This document shows positions 11,159 through 21,378 of a DNA stretch of 64,000 bases, in pieces. Numbering within the stretch: position 1 is the first letter of the stretch; the number at the start of each line of letters is the position of its first letter. Origin of the DNA: Pilatotrama ljubarskyi. Taxonomy: Eukaryota; Basidiomycota; Agaricomycetes; Polyporales; Polyporaceae. The translations under genes were made by a program, and so were the position numbers. The DNA is taken from assembly GCA_022385805.1 (NCBI GenBank), contig MU277671.1, positions 752,808 through 816,807 on the forward strand, in the 5' to 3' direction. The notes beneath the pieces were generated by a model that saw nothing but the letters and a program-made list of their open reading frames with translations, ran no database searches and was not told the DNA's origin.

Positions 11159-13572
11159 ATGATGCGACCCTTCTTCGCGGCTTGCGTGCTCTCTCTTTGG
11201 GCTCTCCTGGTCTGCACCTCTGGAGCCACTACGGTACCGCGTAGAAACCCAAAGGTACCTCCTGGATTTGTGACAACTCAAGGCAGAAACTTCGAGCTTG
11301 ATGGGAAACCATTCGTAAGTTCTTTTAAGCTATAGTAGCTCGCGAGCTCATGCCGCCCTCGGAATTTAGTCCTTTGTTGGAGCCAACTCTTACGTGAGTA
11401 TGGCGTAGAATCAGAGTTTGGGGCCTATGCGTCATGCATGCTAACCATCAACTAAGTGGTTGCCTCTTCTCCTCACGGGGGAAGATGTAGAGAGGACATT
11501 TGAGACGATGCAGCAAGCCGGGATCAAAGTCCTACGTACCTGGGTATGTCATGTCGACGCGCAAGACCTCCGGAGTTCTACTAAACGTATGTTGCCAGGG
11601 CTTCAATGCGATCAATGCTACAGAGCTTCCGGGTGCACTCGAAACGGGGCTGACTTACTATCAGGTTTGTGTCTCCTCCCGGGCACTGCGTGTCCACTCG
11701 GCTAGCGCTCAAATCTTATACATCGTCTCAGGTCTGGAATAGTAGTCACTGGGTACTCAATGATGGTCCACAAGGCTTGCAGCGCCTCGACCACGTCATA
11801 TCCACCGCAGGGAAACACGGCATAAAGGTCATCCTGGCCTTCACAAACAACTGGTAGGTGTCTTATTCGTTCTCGTAATATGCATACTGATGGCTATGGG
11901 CTAGGGTTGGCTATGGCGTGAGTGCTCGTACAGCGGATTGTCGGCTGCAATCCACTCACCCTGACACAGGGTTCAGATCTCTACGTCAATTGGATCGCCG
12001 GTCCTGGTCAGCCCCACGACGTATTCTTCACCGACCCCAGGATCATAGCTTCGTATCGTGAGCTGTGACAACCTTGTCAACGCACGCGACCGACTCATGG
12101 TTTTGTTCAGAATCCTACGTCAAGACCATCGTCGAACGTTACAAAGACTCGCCTAATATCTTCGCCTGGGAACTAATGAACGAAGCACGGTGCCTCAGCG
12201 ACACGCTTCCCGCCGGCCCATCTTGTGTTCCAGGTTCCAACACGCTCAAAACCTGGTACAGGCAACAGTCTGACTTTGTTCGTGCTCTGTGAGGATTCAT
12301 GTGGTGTCTCATTGTATCATAGCTCATAAGTCTTAGGGACCCGAATCACTTGATCACGACCGGCGGAGAAGGCCACTTCTTCTGGAAGAATCCTGTCAAG
12401 TAGTGAGTAGCAACGTCGGTCTGTGAAGCACATCAGTAATCCGTGTCTTCCAGTTGGTTCAATCACACCCTCGTCAGCGACTACAACTTCAATGGGCAAG
12501 GTGAATCTGCCCACTGCGACACCGAGCATTGACTGAGGTCTTTGCAGCTGGAGAAGACTTTGACCATGACCTCTTGCTTCCGAACATCGACTTCGGAACC
12601 TATGTGAGTACTACGTCAGTTGGGACACGTAATGTCGTACCTGAGGCTGCTCATTCCGCAGCACCTCTATCCCCAGTCGTGGTAAGCTTCTAAGACTGCA
12701 CTATATCCAGTACACTTTCATCGAGCCGCCGGATTACCTAGGTACTCTGAACTGGTAAGCCACTCGATAATATACCGCGTGCGTCCAAAGGCAGATGATT
12801 CACCTCGACAGGATTTCCCGGGATCCAATTGGACGGTCGAAAGCTGGGGTTTGGAATGGATTGACGATCACGTTCGCTGTGCGTATCCTTCAAGCTCTGT
12901 TGCGTCTTTCGCTCAGCTCCGCTCTAGCTGCCAACAGCGCCAATAAACCGGTGATCCTAGAGGAGTTCGGCGTCAGCGGACTACGTACGTTCAGAGCTCC
13001 TTGGGCACCATTGGTACCTGATTTCTTCCACAGAAAACAAGACTGACATCTACCCCAAATGGGTCCAGCGAGCGTTGGATACAAAGCATGCGTAAGCCCC
13101 TGACACTCTTTCGGTTGACGACCGCTCAACGACATTCGACAGCGGGTACTATTGACTACTCCTGCATGAGACGGTGTACTGAATCATATGCTACTTGCCA
13201 TTACAGCATCATGCCATGGCAGTTCGGCGAGCTAGGCCTAACCGAGAATGGAGGTAACCGTATCATCAAGTACGCTGACGCTATCAACCACGGCGTGAGT
13301 CACGCCTCCCTCGCGATCTTGGACAGAATCTGACGGATCTCTCCTGTCAGGCTTCTCCGAACGACGGTACCGTTGGATCTCGATTGGCACGCTGTTGACG
13401 CTAATTATGCTCGCCTTTAGGCAACACTTTCTACATCAACCAGACCGCTGTCTGGGACATCTTCACGTAAGTCCGCTAGTCTGCTGGAACTCCCGCGAAG
13501 CCGACGTCGACCCGGCTTATTGACCGCTCATTTAGGAGAGCTGCTAAGATCCAAAATGCGAGATCTGGCTAA
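11159..13572 (+). CDS. Secreted endo-beta-1,4-mannanase, GH5 subfamily 7 type
   Basis: Would hydrolyse internal beta-1,4-mannosidic bonds of (galacto)glucomannan in softwood hemicellulose, outside the cell. Twenty exons sum to 1299 nt (432 aa). Order: signal peptide (MMRPFFAACVLSLWALLVC), [32 protein letters not shown], then a TIM barrel. Acid/base Glu at about residue 210 in FAWELMNEAR; nucleophile Glu at about 345 in VILEEFGVSG; MPWQFGEL near the end. No cellulose-binding module. Exons: 11159-11314, 11370-11393, 11457-11543, 11599-11664, 11732-11853, 11905-11917, 11970-12057, 12111-12288, 12337-12402, 12454-12500, 12548-12603, 12662-12681, 12742-12754, 12812-12882, 12938-12984, 13034-13091, 13207-13294, 13351-13366, 13421-13466, 13536-13572. 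Two exons are 13 nt. The exon starting at 13207 could have an alternative acceptor upstream. Confidence 0.92.
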
Positions 13573-13599
13573 GGGGATGTGCGAGAAGTGCTGGAGGAA

Positions 13600-14237
13600 C
13601 TATGAAACAATGTAAGCGATGGCACGAGAAGCAATGAGGTCAACATATGGCAGTGCATGCGCATCCGGCCGTGGCAAGCGTGCTCGATAAGCCTCGCACC
13701 CGTCATCGTCCACCTTTTGCCTCAACTCCGATGCTGTGGATGTCTGGCCTGATTGTGCGTCAGTCCGTGCAACGAGGTCAGTCGACGCTGCGTTCAGAGA
13801 CATACTCACTGTTTGCCGCTGCGACGAACTTGTATGCGAAGCTTTAGGTGCGACCGTAATGCCATCAGTGACGACGATACCGCTGCCCGAAGTACAGCAG
13901 TGCGACGATGAGGGTGCCCTAAAGACGTCGGAGAGGCTACACCGTGTGTCGCTCCAGATTTTGACCCTGCGATACCGGTGAGCACTTTGTCATCAGCGAC
14001 GAAGAAATACAAAGTTCCTCACGAAAGCTCAGCATCGCGGCGAGGTTGTCTGATTGCATACTTGTACGCCACGCCCGCAGTGAGCACGAGGGAAATATTC
14101 TCTCTCGCATCCAGGAAGATGATAGGTCCTGCCTGTCCGCCGTCTTCTCTCCGAAGCACCTGCAACGTGACGGCATCGGGCGTGTCGTTAGAGAACTCGA
14201 GGAGAACTTCGTAGGGCAGTGTGCACGTCGGAGACAT
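13600..14237 (-). CDS. Small orphan protein A (paralogue of the gene at 20874)
   Basis: Function not recognised. Two exons, 14023-14237 and 13600-13966, give 193 aa. The N-terminal part reads LPYEVLLEFSNDTPDAVTLQV, then IIFLDARENISLVLTAGVAYKYAIRQ, then WSDTRCSLSDVF. It aligns segment by segment with the plus-strand protein at 20874 (YEVLLDFMNDT, VLLHPGESVTLVLDAG, VYKYALK, WRDVRCTVSQLF). Alternating hydrophobic residues suggest a beta-rich fold. No signal peptide or membrane segment. The intron that splits the LDAG/TVYKYA point in the paralogue is absent here, while the intron before the WSDTRC segment is shared. The C-terminal 90 residues have no counterpart and may be longer than the true protein if a further intron was missed. 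TATATTTAG lies about 100 bp upstream in gene orientation. Confidence 0.6.
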
Positions 14238-14952
14238 TATCGATCACTCGTCGCCTGTCTCTGGTGTGTGGTATGCGCTCGGGGAGCAGGCTGAACGAGG
14301 GTGTTGTGTGCCTCTCGCGCGTCGACGCGCCCTCGCTAAATATACAGTACGTGCTGGAAGCGTCTCATTTCATCTGTCGCCAGTTCGTAGATGGCACAAG
14401 AGGACAACCTGGTTGCCGGGCCAGTAAGTACAAGAATGGAGGACAATGCAGCTCGCACGCGTCGGCGCTGCCTATTGTTTTCTGAATCGGGAACGCTCAA
14501 ACGATGGCTGGAGTCGCTGGATCGAACGGGATGAACTCCGCGAGCTGTCGCGATTCCTGCATGCGGAGGTGTGGACTGCTGACTCCTACGGATATCAATG
14601 GCTGTGGCACTGGGGAGGGAAGGGAAAAGACTGAGAAGCGCAGATACCAGCAAAGATCGCGAGTCGCCGGAGGATGTCTATCGAGAAGTTCTAGCGTTAT
14701 TGTCTTCGGCTAGTCATCGGACACGCATTCGTGTGTAAGTTGGAGAGGCCACACTGCATACAGACGCGCATCTACGTCCCGAAGGTCTGAGCGCATGAAT
14801 CGAGAGCTGCATTTCATAACAAGAGCGGAGGCTTCGACCCGGTGGGTCAAATTTAAGTAGATAGACGTATCGTAGATACTTCAACTAATCTATAGGCCAT
14901 GGTGAGAAAGTGTCCAGCGGTATAGGCGCAAGATCCTGAAACAAAGATGCCC
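14238..14952. other. Intergenic, small orphan A upstream region
   Basis: No supported gene. A TATA-like TATATTTAG in minus orientation near 14335-14345 probably serves orphan gene A. The left part may hold its promoter and the right part the 3' UTR of the exonuclease. Confidence 0.45.
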
Positions 14953-15743
14953 TCAAGCCGCGAGGTCGGTTTCGGGCTTCCAGCCATCGTGCAGCAGCTT
15001 GCGGACGAGTCGCAAGATGTTCTTGCAGTCGTCTATGCCCGAGTGATGCCTCCCCTCCAGCTCCATGTGGGCATGTCGCAGCATGCCATCCATGCCCTTC
15101 GGATATCGCAGTCCATAGAACCTCTGGTACGACTTCTTGACGTTGATCCAGCGGTTGTAGGGAGAGACGAGGGTACCTGAGGGCGTGAGCGCCTCAGTCA
15201 AGCCGCTCAAACGAAGCTGCAGAGGAAGCATCGTGTTGAGGTCCCAGTTGCCGCAAGTCAGGTATGCGGCGGATGATGGATCGTCAAGGATGTTGTGGGA
15301 TTGGAGGAACTGCTGGTAGCGTTCCCATACGTTCGGGAAGGGATCCGCGGCGTCCACTGTAGTCTGAGCAAATCAACGTCAGTTAGGCTGCCTGGCACGT
15401 CAAGACATGTACCGGTTGAGCGTACCTGCTGTATGCCGGTGAGGTTGGTACAGAAATCGGTCAATTTCGAATGCAGGGTGGGCCGGACGTATGCGTGGAA
15501 GACAGCTTCCACCTCATTCTTCTGTAGATCGTAGATAATTGTTGGAAACTCGATGATCTCCATCTCTTGCCTTGGCACTATGCGCTCCGTGTCGTCGCAA
15601 GTTGCTTCAAAGTCGAGAACAAGGAGGTAGCGCAGAGTGGACATGGTCGCAGCTGGTGAAGTGGTCGACGTGGTACTGTAAGAGGCTGCACGCGATACAT
15701 TCTTATACGCCCTTGTAATGACTCTACCCCGGAACGAGATCAT
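14953..15743 (-). CDS. ERI1-like 3'-5' exoribonuclease (DEDDh family)
   Basis: Exonuclease of the ERI1/3'hExo group, acting on RNA 3' ends with two metal ions. Exons 15426-15743 and 14953-15363 give 242 aa. DEDDh residues are all visible: D44 and E46 in VLDFEAT, D147 in CGNWD, H213 and D218 in HHSGIDD. Other family signs are EIIEFPTIIYDL and the ...HSKLTDFCTNLTGIQQ motif at the exon end. The N-terminus (ISFRGRVITRAYKNVSRAA) is Arg-rich without acids and could be a mitochondrial presequence. An in-frame ATG at 15644 (STLRYLLVLDF) would give a 209 aa form without it, so dual cytosolic/mitochondrial forms are possible. There is no SAP domain. Histone mRNA or small RNA processing roles are known for relatives only. 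Confidence 0.88.
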
Positions 15744-16086
15744 CAGTGGAATGATATGAGGTGGCCACCGCGGTCCCGATGGAGGTCAGAAGACTGACAA
15801 GGAAGAAGGAACTTGAGATGCGCCGACACCAACCACATGCGCGTCAAGCAAGTAGCTTTTACTTACGGAAGCACAAGGCGCTTATTGCTCATACTGTAGT
15901 AGTGAGATAGGCAAGGCCCTCGCGGTATGCTGTAGTATAGTACTGATAATGATCCAAGTTGACTGATCCGGTTCGTCGCGAGACATGAGAGAAGTAATTA
16001 CATCGTGTACGTACAATCATCAGACAGATGAGGCAGTGTGCAGAAGAGTGCAAGGGGGAGCAAACAGCGAACCGATGGGACACGCC
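15744..16086. other. Intergenic, exonuclease promoter
   Basis: 343 bp between the exonuclease start and the NPC2 stop on the same strand. Nothing coding is seen. Confidence 0.5.
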
Positions 16087-16830
16087 TCACCAAGAAAGGA
16101 ACGAGTTGCGCTTTGGCCTGAAGTCCATCATGAGATCCAGGCAGAGCAAATCATCGTCCGACTCGGTGTAGCCCCGGATGTTGACCTTGAATTGTGCTGC
16201 GGCAAGACTGAGTGGTAAGTTGAAAGGAGGAGGAACCAGCACCTACCAGGAGGGATCTCCTTGGGGAGCGTGACGGTCTGGGTGACCTTGTGCGTGCCCT
16301 TCTCCACGGGGCACTGAATACTCGCGTTCGCCTTGGCGCTGCGCACGTCGTCAGTCTGCGGATGCTCTGCAAAGGGCTGAAGCAGCACTTACGCCTCCTC
16401 GCAGACGTCAAACTCCTTTTGTAGGATCTTAATGACTCCCACCTTCACGGTAACGTCTGCATATGCACCGTCCTGGATCATTTATAAGTAAAGGAGCAGG
16501 AAAGCCGCTTATTCATACTGACCTCGACAGGCTGGGCCGCAACACCTTGCACTGTTATCGACAGGTCCTCGCCACGCTTGGGCGGGTCAGGAGTAACCTG
16601 GATGCTATCAATGTGCACGATGTGCGAGTCGGTGCCTGCAGTTTGAATCATTTTGTCAGCTAGAGACCGCGTAATGGCCGGGTGAACAGCATACCGCAAT
16701 CCTTCCAGTCCCAGTCCTCGCCGAGCGCCAGCGACGAAGGGTTGCCGAGCAACTCCTGGTCGTCGATAGGAGAAGCTACAACACTGCCGAGGGCAGCAAC
16801 AAGAAGCAGAAGAAATCCGAAACGCGCCAT
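16087..16830 (-). CDS. NPC2: ML-domain lipid transfer protein (NPC2 / PG-PI transfer protein)
   Basis: Small soluble protein of the MD-2-related lipid recognition family; fungal members bind phosphatidylglycerol/phosphatidylinositol or sterol in the vacuole. Exons 16695-16830, 16523-16635, 16393-16472, 16247-16338 and 16087-16196 give 176 aa. Signal peptide ARFGFLLLLVAALGSVVAS is followed by DWDWKDCG, then HIVHIDSIQVTPDPPKRGEDL, a typical ML start. The conserved Cys pattern is seen in KDCG, FDVCEE, IQCPVEKG and LLCLDL. The C-terminal strand reads FKVNIRGYTESDDDLLCLDL. Length and exon structure match basidiomycete NPC2 proteins. Confidence 0.9.
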
Positions 16831-17247
16831 GGAATTATGAGCGAGAGCAGAGGGTATCGTCGTGGTCGATAGCAGGAGTCAAGGAGGACGCGAGTGCAGG
16901 CGACCATGTACGGTAATGACGGATGCGCATGGCGTGAGAAACACTTGCTAGAAACGGACTCGTGGGTCCGGGGTCCGGGCACGGCGGCTTGCCCCGCGCG
17001 CTGCGGAGGTGCACCGTGCGCCTCGGAGGGGTGGCGCTGGCTGGGAAACACCGCCTTGCGTATATTTACCATCCCAAGGCAGTCCTTGACTGCGACAGCG
17101 CTGCGCCAGTTGCTCTTTACTCCCACTCCTCGACGCTGGTAGTCCGTCAAGCTCTCATTTCTTGCTTTCACGACGTGCTACCTCTGTCGCCTTCTACGAC
17201 CCTCACGACCGGTTGCTCTCGCGCTCGATTGAGCTGATTTTCACACC
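16831..17247. other. Divergent promoter NPC2 / four-TM protein
   Basis: 417 bp shared upstream region. A TATATTTACC sequence near 17059-17068 could be a TATA element for the plus-strand gene, 180 bp upstream of its ATG. Nothing else visible. Confidence 0.45.
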
Positions 17248-18481
17248 ATGAAGCCCAGAGAGTACTGCTGCTGCGCCATTCCCGTCGTCTATGCCGGGAT
17301 CTATACAGCTCTTGTGGAGCAGCTTGCGCTGGGTATCATAGCTGGAACACTAGCTATTGCAACGCCGTCGAGTGAGTGCAACCTGTTAGCCACCGCGAAG
17401 CTCGTACGTTGACGTGCGTTCCCTGCAGTCGTCGGTGCATCTACGCCCTCTTTCGCCAAGTGGCTGTTCGCGATCGTGTGCTATGTGGGAGCAGCGATTC
17501 AGGTCATGGGCATCCTCGCCGTTCGGAAGGTCAGTTCTTCCATGCATCTGAGACCATGTTTCCGCATGGCTGACGAGCTGTGTATAGGAACGACCCATAT
17601 TCTACCGCCGATATGTCACGCTTCACATCTTGGTTACGCTGTCCGCCTTCGCGATCGCAGCGGCATGGATCATCATGTCCGCCACCCGCCACAATCAAGC
17701 GCAGACAAAGTGCCTCAGCGACTTCTTTGGTGGCACCATCTCAGAGACCAACGGCGAGGGCCAGACGCTCTGCAACATCTTCCCTTGGGCAGACGTCGGC
17801 ATCATGGGCGGCCTCTGGGTGCTGCTCGCTATCATGCAGGTAGACCGCACGCGCTCCTCCGCCCTATCCGAACTAACAACGCTCTATCCCCCAGACCTAC
17901 CTCTACGTCATCGTGGCATCCTTCGGCAAGGGCCAGCGCCAGGACCACTCCAAGTATCAGTCCCTCTACGACTCGTCTCGCTCGCTGAACAGCATCCCCC
18001 TGATTGACCGTGGTGCGTGGGACTCACGCATGTCTATGGATGCCCTCGTTCAGCCTGGCGGTCACGCAAGACACGACAGCGATGCAAGCGTAGCCACCGT
18101 CATGGCCGACAAGGTCCAGGGCTACTCGGACTACGACTACTCCGCGTACCCCCCGCCCGCTAACGCCCACACCGAGGACCCCGGCCCGACCCCCAACGCG
18201 TACGATCCCTACTACAGTGCGAACCCCCCTGCTGGCGTCGGCTACCCGCAGCAAAGTCGGGCCCATCCTGGTGAGTCGTAAAACGGCGTCAAAGGCGGTC
18301 TGCTCTCGGCTGTCCTCGGACGGCCAAGATGGTCCGTTAGTCACACTCTGTTGGGGAGCCAATGCTGAAGGCCGTAACTACCACAGCGGAAGGATCTTTC
18401 CGGCGGAAGACTCCGAGGGTACAGAAGCCAGGATCAATGGACTATAACGCCTCCTATCCTCAATACGCTACCCAGTACTAG
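17248..18481 (+). CDS. Four-transmembrane membrane protein of unknown function
   Basis: Family recognised only as a fungal multi-pass protein; no function can be assigned. Exons 17248-17371, 17429-17529, 17588-17839, 17895-18270 and 18387-18481 give 315 aa. Four hydrophobic segments: about residues 10-40 (IPVVYAGIYTALVEQLALGI), 48-72 (WLFAIVCYVGAAIQVMGILA), 85-108 (LHILVTLSAFAIAAAWIIM) and 143-167 (GGLWVLLAIMQTYLYVIV). The loop between TM3 and TM4 carries two Cys (TKCLSDFF, TLCNIF) that could pair outside the membrane. The C-terminal 140 residues are a Tyr/Pro/Ser-rich disordered tail (YSDYDYSAYPPP; YNASYPQYATQY at the end), probably cytosolic. Reading through the last donor would stop at 18281, which gives a shorter tail, so intron retention would alter only the end. 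Confidence 0.75.
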
Positions 18482-18650
18482 CCTACCTATCGTCGCTGCT
18501 CCAGTAGATACCTTGCACGGACTTTGCATTGGACGATCGTCTCATTTCTCCGTATGTATAAGAAGACTTTGAATGCTCGCCTCGATGGCTGCGCCCTCTC
18601 TGCCCTCCGCCTGCCCGTTGCAACGCCACGAGCAGCGGCGTAGACCGCCG

Positions 18651-20003
18651 CTATATCTCGTCCACCATCCGATTCTCCCATGGGCCTATCTCTAGGTCTC
18701 TCGCTATGCGCTCCCAGCGGTCTCGTCTCCCCTCTTCCGTCATCAGCTGCGTCCGGAAGCATACGCATACACGGCAGTAGCGAGGATCGCGGGTCAGGAC
18801 CGTGCTCTCTATCGCATCGCAGAGTCCCCGTTCTTCTTCTTTCAGCGCTACGGCGTACCACGCATTGATGACTTGCAGCCTGAAGACCATGAGCTTCGGC
18901 GGTAGGGATAAGACGAAATTGCTGCGGAGTTCGTCCACGGTGACCAGATGCAGTGCGAAATACTGGAGCACAGGGAGGCTCTCTAGACACCGCGTGATAT
19001 TCGTGCTTGAGAGCCGGCTACACCCCAACAAGATGAGCCGGCGGAGGCTGTTCCCGTAGACGGTGGCCAGAGAGTCCAGGTGGTGGTTACGGATCTCGAA
19101 CCCGAGGCGGTGGCCGAGCGCGTAGATGAACCACTCGAGCCGCGCCCCCGGGAAGCATTCGTCCACGGTGTGTCTGTCAAAGAAATTGCCTGTGATGCCG
19201 TGCAGGGTGAGGTGTCGTAACGCGGGCACTGGCATGAGATTTCGCTCGCCGGGCGGCGCGACGATTTCACCCGAGAGGCGCAGCGCCACGAGCGCACCGG
19301 GGGAGAGTGCGTCGAAGAGCTCGACCCTCGTCTCCGGGCTGATATGCAGCTCATAGAGGTGCAGCGCGGGAGCGTTCCTCGGGAACATCGCCCGCTCGAA
19401 TCTCAGCCCCAGACGGCGAGACCCTACGGCGTGCACCACCAGAAAAAATCAAGAGAAGAATCAGGACGTCTAGTAGGCTACCTGCATGGTGGTGGGCGTA
19501 CGCACTGTGCAAGCTCATCGTGTTCTGGAGATTGATCGGCAGGCCTTGGCGGCACTGGAAGACGCGCAGCCGCTTGAGGGCGGTCATGCGGTCGAGGGCG
19601 ACGTGCAGGCTTGACAGCGGCGCGTCTTCCTTTGGGGGTGCCGGTGAGCCCACATTCTTACACAATCGCACACTCTATCTGTTACCTGATCGGTGTCGAC
19701 GCCGCGGAAGACTCGCCCGTCGTTCGCGACGTCTGCCCATTCGACCTGGGTGCACACGGACGAGGGCGCGTGCAGAAGGAAGGTTTGTATCTGGCGCTCG
19801 TGTAGCAGAGAAATGTAACGGTGCAGGATAGGGCCGGCCTCTTGTGCTATCTGTTTGCATGTGTAGACGAGACGGATGTGGACATTCGACGGCTGGGTCT
19901 TCCGTCGGACTTGCTGGTGGTCGGCGAGGAAGTGGTCGTAAATGACGAGCCGAAGCTCGACGGGGAGATCTAGAAGACCGCGGTGTGGCATTGCACTAGC
20001 CAT
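18651..20003 (-). CDS. F-box/LRR-like protein
   Basis: Basidiomycete-type protein starting with a degenerate F-box-like segment (GLLDLPVELRLVIYDHFL) followed by repeats that resemble leucine-rich helices and strands (ALHLYELHISPETRVELFDAL, LRHLTLHGITGNF, LRRLILLGCSRLSSTNI, LQYFALHLVTVDELRSNF). Exons 19686-20003, 19482-19629 and 18651-19423 give 412 aa. F-box proteins link substrates to SCF ubiquitin ligases via Skp1; whether this one binds Skp1 is unknown, and many agaricomycetes carry large expanded families of such genes. No transmembrane segment or signal peptide. Confidence 0.72.
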
Positions 20004-20873
20004 ACCTCAGTACGCCTGCACAGTACGCCCAAGAGAGGCGGTTAGGACGAGGTAGCATGAGCGAGGGGACGAGGGAAAGCCGGCGGGAAGGGCGAGCGAT
20101 GCCGATCATGTGTCCCAAGTAAGAAACCATATATGGCAAAGTCAAGACACCGAGGGACAGGCGCGCGTCCCTGCGAGCGGTGGGAGAAAGGGAGAACGTC
20201 GCCTGCCGCCTTCCGTCGCCCGCTCAAGCCTCCTCTGCACGCTGCCTGCCCATCCACGCATGCCCTGCCCCAGCGAGCACAACCTGGCCCCCTTCGCGGA
20301 CTGACCTTCCGCTCGACGCGTGGCAGCATCTGCGTGCCATCCGAGTGTCAGTGCATCGCCGATACCGCGCACGCGAACGCCTGTCATCGAATACAATAAG
20401 AGCTGCACAACGTGGCAACGTCCCCGGCGCCGCTCGAGCCCTCCTAGCCGCAGCGAGCACAGCACGACATATCGCAGCGCGCTGGCTGCCGCGAACCATA
20501 TCGAGCACTCCCCCGAACTAATTCTCGGACGAGTCCAGGTTGTCCATTGCCACGCAGGACGCCCCGGGGAAAGACGCGCCAGCAAGCTGAGGCTGAGCAT
20601 CGCAGCAGGCCCTCTCGGTCTGTCTCCTGCCGTAAGTTGCAGCACAGAGCGTGCAACGGCCCGCGGAAGCTCGAAGCAGTTGCCAACCCGAGCGATATTA
20701 CCCTGTGCCTCTCTGGCGTTACCCTCCCTTCCTTCTCGCGCACTCTCCTTTGCTGCCCTATTGCCTCCGTTTCTCCCCACATCCGCTTCCCTGCCTCACC
20801 CTAGCTCAGGCTCCCCTCCGCGTTCGTCCCTGCCTGCCCCGTCCCGTCCCCAGCGACAGCTGCAGCGTCAACG
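20004..20873. other. Divergent intergenic region, F-box-like gene / orphan B
   Basis: 870 bp. The right part (20700-20873) is pyrimidine-rich, as expected upstream of the orphan B start. No supported gene; long frames on both strands are compositional. Confidence 0.45.
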
Positions 20874-21378
20874 ATGCCGGGCACAACGCACTACGAGGTC
20901 CTCCTCGACTTCATGAACGACACCCACGACTGCGCCACGGTACAGCTCCAGCGAGACTACGGCCGGAGTACCGGCGCAATCGTCTTGCTGCATCCGGGCG
21001 AGAGCGTCACGCTTGTACTCGATGCTGGTCAGTAGCCTCGTTGTATGCAGCGGCAGCGACGTTCGTGGGGCTGACGGCAGCGCAGGCACAGTGTACAAGT
21101 ATGCGCTCAAGACGAGGTCAAGAGTGGCGAACGTAACGTGAGTGCTGCCCCCAGTGCACCTCTGGACGTTACTCACCGATTACGTCCTCGCGTCCGTCGG
21201 CAGAGCTCGAGCGTGGCGAGACGTCCGGTGTACAGTCTCCCAGCTATTCCCCAGCGGCGCCGCGGCGTCGCATCCGCCACACTCGCCCGCGACGTCAGAG
21301 CCGCTCCGCCCGGTCCAGGGAATCACCGTCGACCAGCTATGGCGGGACATGCGCTTCTGCATATGGAACGATGCGTAG
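20874..21378 (+). CDS. Small orphan protein B (paralogue of the gene at 14237)
   Basis: Function not recognised. Exons 20874-21027, 21086-21137 and 21204-21378 give 126 aa. Sequence: GTTHYEVLLDFMNDTHDCATVQL, then IVLLHPGESVTLVLDAG, TVYKYALKTRSRVANVT, and RAWRDVRCTVSQLFPSG. It ends in GITVDQLWRDMRFCIWNDA. Homology to orphan A covers the first 90 residues; a GITV tetrapeptide may continue it. The protein looks beta-rich, with two charged/aromatic motifs (W-x-D-x-RC and VYKYA-like) conserved between the copies. No signal peptide. Nothing nearby suggests a role. Confidence 0.65.

Noticed and set aside
20142..20780. 212-codon minus-strand frame upstream of orphan B
   Set aside because: Low-complexity composition and antisense to a CT-rich promoter; no homology visible.
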